Shown here: positions 24,312-34,008 of the stretch, in pieces
Numbering within the stretch: position 1 is the stretch's first letter
Layout: the number at the start of each line of letters is the position of its first letter
DNA from: Arthrobacter sp. E3
Lineage (GTDB): Bacteria > Actinomycetota > Actinomycetes > Actinomycetales > Micrococcaceae
Assembly: GCF_017353415.1 (NCBI RefSeq)
Contig: NZ_JAFMPX010000019.1
Coordinates: 1-64,000 of the forward strand
Length of the DNA stretch: 64,000 nt
Reading direction: 5' to 3'
Notes under the pieces: model-generated
Database searches by the model: none
The model's input: only the letters and a program-made list of their open reading frames with translations
What the model was told of the DNA's origin: nothing
Program-made: the position numbers and the translations under genes

Positions 24312-24504
24312 ATCTTATCGGCACTGCCCTCAAGTAGATGCTGAATCCGGCGCGTCTCAGGCGCTGCGGTGAGATCCGAAATCCGCCGTACCCGCATTTT
24401 CAGCTCCATGGAAAAAAGCTTCAACGGCCAGATCCACAACCCTACATCTGGGCCACACCACCAGACGCCAGCGAGTTCCCATCCGCAGAGGGGCCCGCCG
24501 CTGC

Positions 24505-27165
24505 CTAGTGTGTTTTACTAGCCTGCAGGTTATCAAAAGTGACTGTCGCGGGGTTTGGTGCCCCGCTGGTGCTGAGGTAGGTGTATATACCAATGGCTCC
24601 TGGCGCTTGCAAGGCCGCAGTAGAATCGGTGGAATTGAGCTGCCAAGTGGCCGGTTCTACCGTGCCGGTCTTCCAAACTTTGGCTGAGATGGTAGTCGGA
24701 GAGCTGCCGGTGACTTGGAGACGCAGCTGGAGCTTGTCCCCGCTGACCAAGCTCAAACCTGGGACGGTGACAGTCTTCAGCAAAGTATCGGTGTTCAACT
24801 GTAAGTGCAACTGCACGTATCCCGTTGAGCTGGCGACAACCCGGGCCCCGTATGAGGACGTACCGACCCGCCGTCCGATCAGCCCAGCGTAGACACTGCT
24901 GACCGTGGGCCGGTTGACACCGACGGTGGCTTGGACGTCCGTGTCACTGGAAGAAACCGCATTGAGATAGGCGTAATTGTTCTTTTTGGCCAAGCCTGTA
25001 ATCGCAGCGGCACCGCCGTTGACGGAGTAGCTGTTGGTCGCTCCGGTAACACTCCACGCCCCTCCAATCTCGGCGCTGCCGAAGCCGGAGGCAACGGAAC
25101 GACTAAAGCTGTCTGTCGCTAAAATCTTGCCATCCGGGGGCGTGATGGCAGCCACCGTTACCTGGTGGGTGATAGTGCCTTTGGCTCCCTGGTCGTCGGT
25201 GACGGTCAATGCGACGTTGTAGCTACCGGCTTTAGCATAGGCGTGAGAGACTGTCGGGCCGGATCCGGTGCCCCCGTCACCAAACGTCCATGCGTAGGAA
25301 ACAATCGTCCCGTCCGGATCTTTTGACGCTGAACCGTCAAAATCAGCAACCAGCGCGTCTGTGCTGTTCGTGAAAGCAGCCACTGGAGACAAGTTGGGCA
25401 CTTGGCCGCCACCGCCTCCGGACGTGGTTGCAGTGGCCGTAAGGTCGAAGCTGATGTCCTTAGTTCCGTGGTAATTCAGGTGTGATTCAGCTGCGATAGT
25501 ATTGGTTCCATTTACCAAGAGTGACACTGGGACCTCAAACACCGCTGGGTTCGCGAGGGCGACCGGATTTTTTGTGGACGAAGTGGCGTAGGTGTTGATC
25601 GTCACAGGACCCGCCGGCATATTGCTCCGGCCCACTTCAGAGCCGTTGACGAAGACGACGACTCCATCATCGGCGAGGACGCTGAAGGATAGTTTCGTCA
25701 CGGCGGAAACCGATTCCACAGTAAATTTTTTCACGAAGTAGGCGGCTAGAGGCCGACTACTGGTGGCCCCACTGACGTCAATATTTGTGCCAAGCCCGGT
25801 GGAACCGAATCCGAGCACACCGGGGCCTGACCCCCAAGTCGACACGTCATACCCGGGATTTTTCCACGCCAGATCCGGAGCGGATTGGGCAAAGCGCCAA
25901 CTCCAACTCGACTTCGCAGGGACGACGACACTTTCCACTCCCGGAACGGAGGTGACTGTCACAGAAGCAGTTTTCGACGCCGTACCACCCTGACTATCGG
26001 TGACCAGGAGAGTGACCGAATAAGTACCGGCGGCTGCATACTCATGCGACGGCGCGATTCCGCTGCCCGCCGTTCCGTCTCCAAAAGTCCATTTGTATCC
26101 AGCTACACCCCCAGCTCCTGAGGACCCAGCGGCGTTAAACGTTCCAGAGAGACCCTTGGTCGTGGCGGTAAACGCTGCCACTGGCGCTACGACGCTCCCG
26201 AACGTTACCCGTTGAACGGAAAGAACTTCGGCAGAACTAACGACCTTCACCTTCAGCCATTCGGCCCCGTTAGGACCGCCCCGGACGGTGAATCGAGAAA
26301 GGTTGGGGACCGCAGCCGTGATGCCGTAGTACGCCAACCATTTTGAGGCGGCCAGAGGCTTATCGCTGGCGAAAGTGTGGGTATCTCCGTTGAACAAGTA
26401 CACGGGCTTGCCATATGCCAAAGCTTCAGCGGCAATAACCTTCACCAACTGGCCGTAGGCAGTGATATTCGGTGTCCCGGTGAACATGTCTGCCTGCGTC
26501 ATCAGAACCACGGCCCTGCTGTTGTTCGTCTTCGCTGTGGCAAAAACGCTGCGGATGAGTGAAATATCCGCGGCGGTTCTGGCAACCACTTCTGCCTTCT
26601 GTTCAGGTGTGACAGCAGTGTTGCCGCTCCACCATCCCAGCCCATTCGACGGGCCAACAATATGGACCATGCCAACAGTGATGTCTTGCTGTTGCAACAG
26701 TACGTTTTCCGGATAGCCTGGCTGTGCAGTGACGTCCACCGGGTTCTGACCAAGACTGCGGCCCGGTTGGGGGAAGAAAACTTGGCGTATAGCGGCCAGA
26801 CGGTTCAAGGGATTAGCCGCCCCAACGGATGCATCAGAGCAATCACTCCACTCATTGTCACCGGGCGTATAAAGGAGTGGATCCGAAAATAGGTCGAAGT
26901 TGGACTTGATGGTGGAATAGTACGAATCGGAGCAGTTGGGCGGTCCGCCGATATCCCCCAGATGACCCACCATCTGCACATCGGGATCGGCATTGATCTG
27001 CCCAATGCGCTGCGGAAACACGGACAACTGTGCGGCTCCGTACGGCATATCACCGATTACGGCAAAGCTGAACGGTGAAGCAGCCGCGACCGGTGCAGCC
27101 AGCACGGGTGTGAGGGCCAAAGCAAATATTGCCCCCGTGAGGACCGAAGCAAGCCTGCGTTTCAC
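24505..27165 (-). CDS. Secreted multidomain protein: metallophosphoesterase plus two PKD domains
   Basis: An 886-aa exported protein. Numbering from the TTG at 27192, a signal peptide covers about 10-38 (KRRLASVLTG, hydrophobic core, VAAASP). A calcineurin-like phosphoesterase domain (about 40-330) has VIGDMPYG, GHLGDIGG, PGDNEW and GDTHTF as its metal-ligand motifs; the usual GNHD is GDNE and GHxH is GDTH. PKD domains lie at about 333-415 and 600-682 (both with WTFGDG). Between them is a beta-rich domain (SSWSWRFAQ to about 590). A LamG-like C-terminus (690-895) starts LATDSFSRSV. I choose the GTG at 27165 because aggag lies 5 nt upstream. The substrate is unknown. The gene looks less GC-rich than its neighbours and lies in a housekeeping block. 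Confidence 0.85.
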   Translation of the reverse strand: MKRRLASVLTGAIFALALTPVLAAPVAAASPFSFAVIGDMPYGAAQLSVFPQRIGQINADPDVQMVGHLGDIGGPPNCSDSYYSTIKSNFDLFSDPLLYTPGDNEWSDCSDASVGAANPLNRLAAIRQVFFPQPGRSLGQNPVDVTAQPGYPENVLLQQQDITVGMVHIVGPSNGLGWWSGNTAVTPEQKAEVVARTAADISLIRSVFATAKTNNSRAVVLMTQADMFTGTPNITAYGQLVKVIAAEALAYGKPVYLFNGDTHTFASDKPLAASKWLAYYGITAAVPNLSRFTVRGGPNGAEWLKVKVVSSAEVLSVQRVTFGSVVAPVAAFTATTKGLSGTFNAAGSSGAGGVAGYKWTFGDGTAGSGIAPSHEYAAAGTYSVTLLVTDSQGGTASKTASVTVTSVPGVESVVVPAKSSWSWRFAQSAPDLAWKNPGYDVSTWGSGPGVLGFGSTGLGTNIDVSGATSSRPLAAYFVKKFTVESVSAVTKLSFSVLADDGVVVFVNGSEVGRSNMPAGPVTINTYATSSTKNPVALANPAVFEVPVSLLVNGTNTIAAESHLNYHGTKDISFDLTATATTSGGGGGQVPNLSPVAAFTNSTDALVADFDGSASKDPDGTIVSYAWTFGDGGTGSGPTVSHAYAKAGSYNVALTVTDDQGAKGTITHQVTVAAITPPDGKILATDSFSRSVASGFGSAEIGGAWSVTGATNSYSVNGGAAAITGLAKKNNYAYLNAVSSSDTDVQATVGVNRPTVSSVYAGLIGRRVGTSSYGARVVASSTGYVQLHLQLNTDTLLKTVTVPGLSLVSGDKLQLRLQVTGSSPTTISAKVWKTGTVEPATWQLNSTDSTAALQAPGAIGIYTYLSTSGAPNPATVTFDNLQASKTH

Positions 27166-27365
27166 GCTGTCTCCTAAAAGTTGGTTGGCCAACCTATGAG
27201 ACCTGCTTGCCAGGGAACGAATCTATGCCAACCGTGCCGCACACCCTCCCAAAGCCAATTCCTACCACACGCCGGTAACGGAACTCTACTAGCCACTCGA
27301 ATATCTGTCCACGGATGTCACCGCTCAAATATCTTCGAGGCTTTTCTATCAAGGCCATGGGCGAT

Positions 27366-28043
27366 TCAACGGAAGGCCAGCTGCCCCTTGGCGCGCAGCG
27401 CATCGATGGCCTCGGCCGGAGACGGCTTGCCGTACACGGCGGAGCCCGCCACGAAAACGTTGGCCCCGGCTTCTGCCGCGCGGGTGATGGTCTCCTCCGT
27501 GATGCCGCCATCCACCTGAATGGCCACGTTGATGCCGCTGCCTTCTATGGCGGCGAGGGCGCGGCGGATCTTGGGCAGCGTGACGTCCAGGAACGCCTGG
27601 CCGCCGAAGCCGGGCTCAACCGTCATGATCAACAGCATGTCCAGTTCGGTGAGCATGTCCAGGTACGGTTCCACCGGCGTGGCCGGGCGCAGTGCCATGC
27701 CGGCCTTGGATCCCCTGGCCCGCAATTCCCTGGCCAGCTTGATGGGAGCGTCGGAAGCCTCCACATGGAACGTCACCGAAGCGAGCCCGGCGTCCGCGTA
27801 GAGCGGCGCCCAGCGGTCGACGTCGGCAATCATCAGGTGCGCGTCCAACGGCACGGCGCTGACTTGCTGAATCCGCTCCACCACCGGCAGCCCAATCGTC
27901 AAATTGGGCACAAAGTGGTTATCCATGACGTCGACGTGCACTGCGTCGGCATTCGCAATGCGGTCCAGTTCAGCCTCAAGGTTGACGAAGTCCGCCGACA
28001 GGATGCTGGGGTTGATGCAACAGGCAAGTGAAGAGCTGGTCAT
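27366..28043 (-). CDS. rpe: Ribulose-phosphate 3-epimerase
   Basis: Interconverts ribulose 5-phosphate and xylulose 5-phosphate in the pentose phosphate pathway; ribulose 5-phosphate is also the RibB substrate. The 225-aa TIM barrel has [27 protein letters not shown] (metal ligands), [17 protein letters not shown] and [10 protein letters not shown]. The ATG at 28043 gives the usual N-terminus. It is 61 bp after rsmB, in the order def-fmt-rsmB-rpe common in actinobacteria. Confidence 0.97.
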   Translation of the reverse strand: MTSSSLACCINPSILSADFVNLEAELDRIANADAVHVDVMDNHFVPNLTIGLPVVERIQQVSAVPLDAHLMIADVDRWAPLYADAGLASVTFHVEASDAPIKLARELRARGSKAGMALRPATPVEPYLDMLTELDMLLIMTVEPGFGGQAFLDVTLPKIRRALAAIEGSGINVAIQVDGGITEETITRAAEAGANVFVAGSAVYGKPSPAEAIDALRAKGQLAFR

Positions 28044-28104
28044 GGTGAACCTCATCTTTGTGCTTGGGGTTGGGTACTGGGAGTTGCGGCTAAGTGCTAA
28101 AGCA

Positions 28105-29703
28105 TCAGTTCTTGCGGATCAGGGCCAGGAACATGGCGTCGCTATGGTGGATGTGTGGCCACAGCTGCGCCATTTTCTCGTGTCCGGGAATGGTCGAGGT
28201 GGCGTTGCCGGCGTGCAGGTTGCCACTGAGGCTGACAGAATCCAGGACGCTTCCGGCGTCGAGCAGTTCCACGTCGTCGCGTTTACGCAGCGAGTCATCG
28301 ACGACGGCGATCGTCTCAGCGACGTGGGGCGAGCACGTCACATACGCCACCACTCCCCCGGGTTTGACGGCGGCCAAGGCTGAGTCGAGCAGTTCACGCT
28401 GCAACCGGCCCAGTTCGCCCACGTCGGAGAGTTGGCGGCGCCACCGGGACTCGGGACGACGGCGCAAGGCTCCCAGTCCGGTGCAGGGCGCATCGACCAG
28501 AATCCGGTCAAAAGCGTCGGGGTGCTCGCGGCCAATGTCGCGGCCGTCGCCGGTGCGCACGGTCCAAGTGTCTTCCGGCACGGCGCCGAGGGCTTGCGAG
28601 ACCAGCTTCGCACGGTGCGCAGAGGGCTCGTTGGCAAGAATCCAGGCACCCTTTTGCGCGGCCAGTGCTGCCAGCAGGGCAGCCTTGCCACCGGGGCCGG
28701 CGCACAGATCAAGCCAGCGCTCTTCGCCCTCGTCCCCGTCGGTGGCACCCAGGTCGGTGGCAATTTCGACGGCGGCCAGTGCGCGGGCCACCAGCTGGGA
28801 GCCTGCGTCCTGAACGCGGACGGAACCGTCACGCACGCTCTCCAGCCGGCTCAGGTCCCCGCCGGAGGACAGCGCTGAGTCAGCCACCAGTTCGCCAGGG
28901 GTGAAGCCGGCCTCGAAGGCCTCGGACAAGTCGCCCAGGCCGGGCAGCGCCACCAAGTTCACCACGGGAGCCTGGTTGTCAGCCTCCAGCAGCGCGGTGA
29001 TTTCGGAAATATCACGGCCGTGGGCCACCAGCGCCTGGCGCATGGCACGCACAATCCACTCGGGATGAGAGTGCTCGATCGAGGCAATCTTCACCTCGTC
29101 GGTCAGGCCCTCCGTCAGTTCCTCGAGCCACTGCGGAAGTTCCTTCGCCGCCACCTTGCGCAGCACGGCGTTGACAAGCCCGGAGGGTCCGGCACCGATG
29201 ACGGCACGCGCCAGCCCCACCGTCTGGTCCAAGGCGGCGTGTGTTGGCACGCGCATGGCCATCAGCTGGTGCGCGCCAATGCGCAATGCATCCAGGATGG
29301 CCGGATCCAACTCGCTCAGCGGGCGGTCCACGCACTTGGCCAAGATTGCGTCGTAAGTGCCCTGGGCTCGCAGCGCACCGTAGGTCAGTTCCGTGGCAAA
29401 GCCTGCGTCGCGGCGGTCAAGACCGTGGCGCCGGATGCGGGTGGGCAGCACGAGGTTCGCGTAGGCATCATCGCCGGAGACGGCGCGCAACACCTCAAAG
29501 GCGACTAGGCGTGCCGGGTCGGCAACGCGTGTGCGTTGGCCGGGGGCCGTATCCGTCCTGTTCCGGCCGGTACTTCGATTGCGTTCACGCCCCGCAGCGT
29601 CCCGGCGCTTCACACCGCCGGAGTTCCCCGGCTGGCCCGACTGGTCCCGCTGTCCCGACTGCTGGTTTTGGTGGCTCGAACGTCCGCCTTGCTCGCTGGT
29701 CAT
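28105..29703 (-). CDS. rsmB: 16S rRNA m5C967 methyltransferase (RsmB-type)
   Basis: SAM-dependent RNA methyltransferase of the Sun/Fmu family. The 532-aa protein has a low-complexity N-terminus rich in Gln, Ser, Gly and Arg (1-55), a NusB-like RNA-binding domain (about 60-200; [23 protein letters not shown]), and the methyltransferase core. The core has [17 protein letters not shown] (SAM site), [23 protein letters not shown] (Cys of motif IV) and [14 protein letters not shown] (motif VI Cys). The target position is inferred from the family. It overlaps the fmt stop by 4 nt. Confidence 0.95.
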   Translation of the reverse strand: MTSEQGGRSSHQNQQSGQRDQSGQPGNSGGVKRRDAAGRERNRSTGRNRTDTAPGQRTRVADPARLVAFEVLRAVSGDDAYANLVLPTRIRRHGLDRRDAGFATELTYGALRAQGTYDAILAKCVDRPLSELDPAILDALRIGAHQLMAMRVPTHAALDQTVGLARAVIGAGPSGLVNAVLRKVAAKELPQWLEELTEGLTDEVKIASIEHSHPEWIVRAMRQALVAHGRDISEITALLEADNQAPVVNLVALPGLGDLSEAFEAGFTPGELVADSALSSGGDLSRLESVRDGSVRVQDAGSQLVARALAAVEIATDLGATDGDEGEERWLDLCAGPGGKAALLAALAAQKGAWILANEPSAHRAKLVSQALGAVPEDTWTVRTGDGRDIGREHPDAFDRILVDAPCTGLGALRRRPESRWRRQLSDVGELGRLQRELLDSALAAVKPGGVVAYVTCSPHVAETIAVVDDSLRKRDDVELLDAGSVLDSVSLSGNLHAGNATSTIPGHEKMAQLWPHIHHSDAMFLALIRKN

Positions 29704-30620
29704 TCAAACACCACATCTTCCTTGTTGGCCAGGCCGCGGGCCCAGTCCGTTGCTTTCATAAGTTTTTTGCCGGCTGGCTGGACATCCACCAGTTCAACGG
29801 AGTGTGAGCCGGTCCCCACCAGAACGGCTTTCCCGTCGACGCGAAGGCGGGCCGGTTCAAGGTCCATGACGTCGGTACGCAGCTGCACTGGTCCCAGCTT
29901 GAAACGCTGCCCGCCGAGCATGGTCCATGCTCCGGGCTCGGTGGTGACGCCGCGGATGCGCCGGGAAATGGCCAGCGCGGGGTTGTCCCAGTGCACGTGG
30001 CCGTCCTCAAGAGTCAGTTTGGGCGCCAGGGAGACTTCCCCTTGCTGCGGCACTCCGCTGAGGGCGCCGGCGGCAAGGCCGTCAATGGTCTGCACCAGCA
30101 GCATGGCGCCGCTGTGCGACAGCCGTTCTAGCAGCACGGCACCGGTGTCCGTGGGGCGGATGCTCTCCGTCAAAGTGCCGAAGACGGGTCCCGTGTCGAG
30201 GCCCTGTTCCAGCAGGAACGTGGACGCACCGGTGATTTCATCGCCGTTGATCACCGAATGTTGCACAGGCGCGGCGCCACGCCAGGCTGGCAGCAGCGAG
30301 AAGTGCAGGTTGATCCAACCGTGCGCCGGAATGCGCAGCGCGCTTTCGGGGACGAGCGCCCCGTACGCTACGATCGCCGCTACATCAGGTGCCGCTGCGG
30401 CAATGGCGGCGGCAGCCTCGGCGTCGACCTTGTTTGCCTTGATTACGGGCAGTCCCAGCTCGGCGGCGCGCGCAGCCACGGGCGACGGCGTGAGGATGCG
30501 TTTACGGCCCAGCGGCGCGTCGGGGCGGGTCAGCACAGCGACGATCTGGTGCCCGGCAGCCCGCAACGCTTCAAGGGAGGGCAGCGCAACAGCTGGTGTC
30601 CCGGCAAACAGCACCCTCAT
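29700..30620 (-). CDS. fmt: Methionyl-tRNA formyltransferase
   Basis: Formylates initiator methionyl-tRNA with 10-formyl-tetrahydrofolate. The 306-aa protein has MRVLFAGTPAVALPSLEAL, then the catalytic region INLHFSLLPAWRGAAPVQHSVINGDEITGAS with the Asn, His and Asp in order, and DTGPVF. The C-terminal domain is of normal size. The start overlaps the def stop by 4 nt (ATGA), placing deformylation and formylation in one transcript. Confidence 0.97.
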   Translation of the reverse strand: MRVLFAGTPAVALPSLEALRAAGHQIVAVLTRPDAPLGRKRILTPSPVAARAAELGLPVIKANKVDAEAAAAIAAAAPDVAAIVAYGALVPESALRIPAHGWINLHFSLLPAWRGAAPVQHSVINGDEITGASTFLLEQGLDTGPVFGTLTESIRPTDTGAVLLERLSHSGAMLLVQTIDGLAAGALSGVPQQGEVSLAPKLTLEDGHVHWDNPALAISRRIRGVTTEPGAWTMLGGQRFKLGPVQLRTDVMDLEPARLRVDGKAVLVGTGSHSVELVDVQPAGKKLMKATDWARGLANKEDVVFE

Positions 30621-31180
30621 TGGGCGGCCCCTGCACCAAAGGCCGAGCCGACGGTGAGGGCGCGCTTGGCCACGGTTCCGGCCGTCACGTCCTGATAGTT
30701 CGCCATGCGGATGGCACGCAGGGCTTCCTTGCGGTCTTCGCCTTCCAACCGGTCAACGTACAACGTGCCGTTCAGGTGGTCTGTTTCATGCTGGAAGCAT
30801 TTGGCCAAGGTGCCGGCGGCTTCCATGTCGATGGGGTTATTGTCCATGTCGACTCCGGTGATTCGCACCCAGCGGTGCCGCGCAACGTGGAAGCCCAGGC
30901 CGGGAACCGACAGGCAGCCCTCGGGCTCGGCCGGGGCGAAGTCGTCGCTGGCGACTAGGACGGGGTTGATGATATGCCCTTGCGCACCGTCCACGGAGTA
31001 CGTGAAGATGCGTTTGTTCACCCCGATTTGCGGTGCTGCCAAGCCGGCACCGCGGACATCGACCATGGTTTCGCGCATGTCCTCAATGAGCTTGGCCAGT
31101 TCAGGGCCAAAAACCGTCACCTCTTCGGCGACGGTTCTCAGGACAGGGTCGCCAATGATGCGAATGCTCAGGATGGCCAT
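30617..31180 (-). CDS. def: Peptide deformylase
   Basis: Iron enzyme that removes the N-formyl group from nascent proteins. The 187-aa product has GAGLAAPQIGVNKRIF (motif 1), EGCLSVPGLG (motif 2, Cys ligand) and QHETDHLNGTLYVDRL (motif 3, two His ligands and the catalytic Glu). I start at the ATG encoding MAILSIRIIGDPVLR, five codons inside the longest frame. It heads a def-fmt-rsmB-(rpe) set on the minus strand. Confidence 0.96.
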   Translation of the reverse strand: MAILSIRIIGDPVLRTVAEEVTVFGPELAKLIEDMRETMVDVRGAGLAAPQIGVNKRIFTYSVDGAQGHIINPVLVASDDFAPAEPEGCLSVPGLGFHVARHRWVRITGVDMDNNPIDMEAAGTLAKCFQHETDHLNGTLYVDRLEGEDRKEALRAIRMANYQDVTAGTVAKRALTVGSAFGAGAAQ

Positions 31181-31277
31181 GGGTGGGCACCTCACTTTGG
31201 TGTTGTTACTCGAGTGTCATTGCTTGGGTGTTGTTGCGGACCGGTTCCGGTGCGCTAAAACAACTGGTTCTTCAAGT

Positions 31278-32132
31278 CTAGTTGGCTGCCGGTGCGGCCG
31301 GTGGCGCAATATCGAGCAATGGCGCTCCTGCAGCCGAGGCATCCAATGAGGTTTGCCACACCCGCCGCAGCGACGCGAACTTAAACCAGTGCGCCTTCAG
31401 GACCTGCGGGTTGGCCCGGAGCGTGCGCACTTCAGTCTCCCCGATGGCCACACCCAGCAGGATGGGGTCCTGACCGTACTTCCATGCTTCCCATGTGCCA
31501 GCTGCTTCGTCCACGATGGACTCCTCGGCCTTCATTCCCGCCACCAGTTGCATGACTACCTTGGCGTCGAGGCTTTTCACCTGGCCGTTGCGGTCCGTGC
31601 CCTTGGTCTTGTAGTCGATGATGCACAGTTTCCCGCCAATGGTCGCCACCAGGTCAAGCGTGCCGGCATAGCCCACGGATTCATTCCACACAGTGATTTC
31701 AGGGGCCAGCGGCTGGACGTCGTACTGCTTCCACCAGTCATCGAAGCGCAGCGCAAAGTCACCTTCACGGTTTTCATTAAGCGCTTCGAGCGCTTCGGGC
31801 ACTTGGTGCGGCCGGCCCAGGGCCCGCAAAGCCACCTGTTCGCAGTAGTTATGGACTCTATCGCCGCGGGCGGCCGCGGCGTCCCTGAACTGTTCGGCAG
31901 CGTTGGAGCTGTCGCGCACCACGGTGCGTAGTTGGCCGGGGTTGCCAATGGCAGCACCCAGGTCGGGGTGGTTCGCCACGGCCGTCGCCGCCATGTAGCC
32001 GATCCAGCCGTCCAGGGAGTTGGCCTGCTGACCAATGACGGTGGTGATGGAAGGAACCTTGGGCGGGTCTTGGAGGGAACGGGCGTACATGCGCCCCAAT
32101 TCGGTGCTGTGTGCCAATGCTGGTGCGCTCAT
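31278..32132 (-). CDS. PD-(D/E)XK (RecB/Cas4-like) nuclease domain protein, function unknown
   Basis: A 284-aa protein with the layout of RecB/Cas4-type nucleases: His94 (RVHNYCE), Glu145, Asp160 in GYAGTLDLVATIGGK, and the D-x-K pair Asp173/Lys175 in LCIIDYKTKGTD, followed by Gln195 in VVMQLVAGM. No helicase domain or Cys cluster for an Fe-S centre is seen. A Pro/Ala-rich tail ends the protein. It stands between def and the tRNA array on the same strand, with no cas, rec or phage genes nearby. It resembles proteins I recall from Micrococcaceae. A role in DNA repair or turnover is plausible but inferred. Confidence 0.7.
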   Translation of the reverse strand: MSAPALAHSTELGRMYARSLQDPPKVPSITTVIGQQANSLDGWIGYMAATAVANHPDLGAAIGNPGQLRTVVRDSSNAAEQFRDAAAARGDRVHNYCEQVALRALGRPHQVPEALEALNENREGDFALRFDDWWKQYDVQPLAPEITVWNESVGYAGTLDLVATIGGKLCIIDYKTKGTDRNGQVKSLDAKVVMQLVAGMKAEESIVDEAAGTWEAWKYGQDPILLGVAIGETEVRTLRANPQVLKAHWFKFASLRRVWQTSLDASAAGAPLLDIAPPAAPAAN

Positions 32133-32240
32133 GCCTCCACTATTCCACTACCGTCGGACGCGGCGCAGCAGCGCCGCGGTGAACTGTGGATAAGCACCCC
32201 AATACGCTGCGTCGGGGTCCCTCAAGTCGTGTTAACGTCC

Positions 32241-32265
32241 AAAGGCACCCTTCAAGGGTGCCTTT
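32241..32265 (-). terminator. Terminator after the tRNA array
   Basis: Inverted repeat aaaggcaccctt and aagggtgccttt closes into a hairpin of about 10-12 bp just beyond the 3' end of the last minus-strand tRNA gene, with A/T runs at its ends. Confidence 0.7.
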
Positions 32266-32269
32266 GTCA

Positions 32270-32344
32270 TGGTGGGCGATACTGGGATCGAACCAGTGAC
32301 CTCTTCCGTGTCAGGGAAGCGCGCTACCGCTGCGCCAATCGCCC
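32270..32344 (-). tRNA. tRNA-Val (GAC)
   Basis: Read on the minus strand, the acceptor GGGCGAT pairs with ATCGCCC, the anticodon arm is cttcc-ctGACac-ggaag, and the T loop is ggttcgatcc. The 3' CCA is encoded, unlike in the second copy at 32571. Confidence 0.97.
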
Positions 32345-32435
32345 AATGCCTAGCTGGCTAATTTTTCTTGCCTGCGTAAGTATTGCACAAAACTGCCGGA
32401 ATCCGTGGTGGATTCCGGCAGTTCGTGTTGTTCGG

Positions 32436-32508
<73 letters not shown>

Positions 32509-32570
32509 AATGTGATGCTGTACTACAGTAACTGACTTTCATCAGTTGAATGAACTGCCAAGTTCATTCG

Positions 32571-32642
32571 TGGGCGATACTGGGATCGAACCAGTGACCT
32601 CTTCCGTGTCAGGGAAGCGCGCTACCGCTGCGCCAATCGCCC
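32571..32642 (-). tRNA. tRNA-Val (GAC), second copy
   Basis: Identical in sequence to the first tRNA-Val(GAC) over the body of the gene, but the 3' CCA is not encoded (A then CGA). It points to a duplication within the array. Confidence 0.97.
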
Positions 32643-32690
32643 AAAGGCACTCTGCTGAATAACAGCACAATACTTTTGGTTCAGTCAAAA

Positions 32691-32764
32691 TGGAGGTGGG
32701 AACGGGATTCGAACCCGTGTGCACGGATTTGCAGTCCGTTGCCTCGCCTCTCGGCCACCCCACC
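32691..32764 (-). tRNA. tRNA-Cys (GCA)
   Basis: Minus-strand cloverleaf with acceptor GGTGGGG, anticodon arm cggact-GCA-aatccg and T loop gttcgaatcc; the 3' CCA is encoded. It lies in the array between the second Val and the second Gly genes. Confidence 0.96.
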
Positions 32765-32788
32765 GTGAATGCTGAACGGTGTCCTACG

Positions 32789-32861
<73 letters not shown>

Positions 32862-33294
32862 AGAAGTAACATTTTCCTAGCCGTTCGCGTTTCCGCTTCG
32901 GTAGTCCGTGTTGCTGCGGTGAAAACATTACCTGAGCTTTTTCCCAAACACCAAATCGGCCACGTCTCGGCGTGGTTTGCCTGGCTTCCGGAGGGCCGAA
33001 ATCATTGAATTGACAAGGATTTCACGTTTACCCTTCGAATTACATCGCTGTCATTTAGAGCTCGTTTCGTGCCGTTTTCTCGACTTTCGGCAGAAACTGA
33101 TGCTGAGGCGCTCGTCACATTCCCCATTTTGATGCACGACGCCGGCCACTCCCCGGGCATTTTTCGGCACCTTGACTCTCGGCCGGGTCATACTCAAAAG
33201 GGGCGATTATGAGTGGACGGCAGTTTGGGCTATTGTTTTGAACGCACCAAGGAACTGACATGGTCTGCGAAGCGGATCGTATGGAGTGACAGTT
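32862..33294. other. Gap between divergent tRNA genes, no gene
   Basis: About 430 bp between the minus-strand tRNA array and the plus-strand tRNA-Val. I see no credible protein gene. It must hold promoters for both directions. On the plus strand, CTGACA and TATGGA hexamers occur shortly before the tRNA-Val, but the spacing (19 bp) is poor. Confidence 0.5.
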
Positions 33295-33369
33295 GGGCGA
33301 TTGGCGCAGTGGTAGCGCGTTCCGTTCACACCGGAGAGGTCACTGGTTCGAACCCAGTATCGCCCACCA
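33295..33369 (+). tRNA. tRNA-Val (CAC)
   Basis: Plus-strand cloverleaf: acceptor GGGCGAT/ATCGCCC, D arm ggcgcagtggtagcgc, anticodon arm ttccg-ttCACac-cggag, T loop ggttcgaacc, encoded CCA. It has the same acceptor as the GAC isoacceptors and lies on the opposite strand. Confidence 0.97.
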
Positions 33370-33374
33370 AGAGG

Positions 33375-33420
33375 AAAGCCCCTTTGATCAGCACAAACGC
33401 TGGCCAGAGGGGCTTTTTTT
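33375..33420 (+). terminator. Terminator after tRNA-Val (CAC)
   Basis: aaagcccct pairs with aggggcttt, with further imperfect pairing inside, followed by a run of T (ggcttttttt). It lies 6 nt past the tRNA 3' end, a classic intrinsic terminator. Confidence 0.92.
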
Positions 33421-33453
33421 GTTTTCGTGCACAGGGCCCGTCAGCTGGGCCTG

Positions 33454-34008
33454 TCAACGGCCGGCGAGGTTTCTGGCGATGTGTTGGGCGAAGGCTGCCA
33501 TCCAGTGACGAAAGAACTCAGCCGTGTGCGGATCTGCCACGGCCCCATCGTCGGCGATGAGCCCGTCCGTGAACTTGATGTACCCCTCCGGCTGTCCCAT
33601 CGATGGTGCGTCCAGGAAAGCGAGAATATTTTTCAGGTGCTGCTGTGCCATGGCCGTTCCCAGCCCTCGGGAGGCGCCGATCGTTGCTACGGGCTTTCCC
33701 TTGAAAATGTTCTCTCCCGCTGGCCTGCTCCCCCAGTCAATGGCATTCTTCAGTGCACCCGGAATGGACCTGTTGTACTCGGGCGTGACAAAAAGTACGG
33801 CGTCCACGTTGGCTATGGATGCCTTGAAGGCAGCCGCCTCCGAACGATACGCGGTGTCAAGGTCTCGGTTGTAGAGGGGAAGGTTGGCGTACTCAATTTC
33901 AACCAGTTCAAGTTCTGTCGGTGCTAAAGCCACAAGGGCGTTGGCGAGTTTGCGGTTGATTGATTGCTTTGACAGGCTTCCCACGAAGTATCCAACACGG
34001 TAAGTCAT
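33454..34008 (-). CDS. NAD(P)H-dependent FMN reductase family protein
   Basis: A 184-aa flavodoxin-like protein with the FMN-phosphate loop GSLSKQSINRKLA near the N-terminus and the signature FVTPEYNRSIPGALKNAIDWGSRP. These mark the NADPH-dependent FMN reductase / quinone or azo reductase family; the natural acceptor cannot be told from sequence. A longer frame starts at 34110, but the ATG at 34008 gives the family N-terminus TYRVGYFVGSLS. It is divergent from the MFS transporter, with a shared 140-bp promoter region, so the two may be co-regulated in a stress or detoxification response. Confidence 0.9.
   Translation of the reverse strand: MTYRVGYFVGSLSKQSINRKLANALVALAPTELELVEIEYANLPLYNRDLDTAYRSEAAAFKASIANVDAVLFVTPEYNRSIPGALKNAIDWGSRPAGENIFKGKPVATIGASRGLGTAMAQQHLKNILAFLDAPSMGQPEGYIKFTDGLIADDGAVADPHTAEFFRHWMAAFAQHIARNLAGR

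Noticed and set aside
24357-24593. 78-aa minus-strand frame between the phosphoesterase and rib operon
   Set aside because: It overlaps the end of the phosphoesterase gene in another frame, has no ribosome site and no recognisable motif.
27194-27511. 105-aa minus-strand frame upstream of the phosphoesterase
   Set aside because: It lies mostly inside rpe in another frame; the remainder is intergenic with no family match.
31278-32132. Reading the nuclease-like gene as a CRISPR Cas4
   Set aside because: No CRISPR repeats, cas1/cas2 or Fe-S cysteines are present in the window.
33213-33560. 115-aa plus-strand frame over tRNA-Val(CAC)
   Set aside because: It reads through the tRNA and its terminator and overlaps the reductase gene; not coding.
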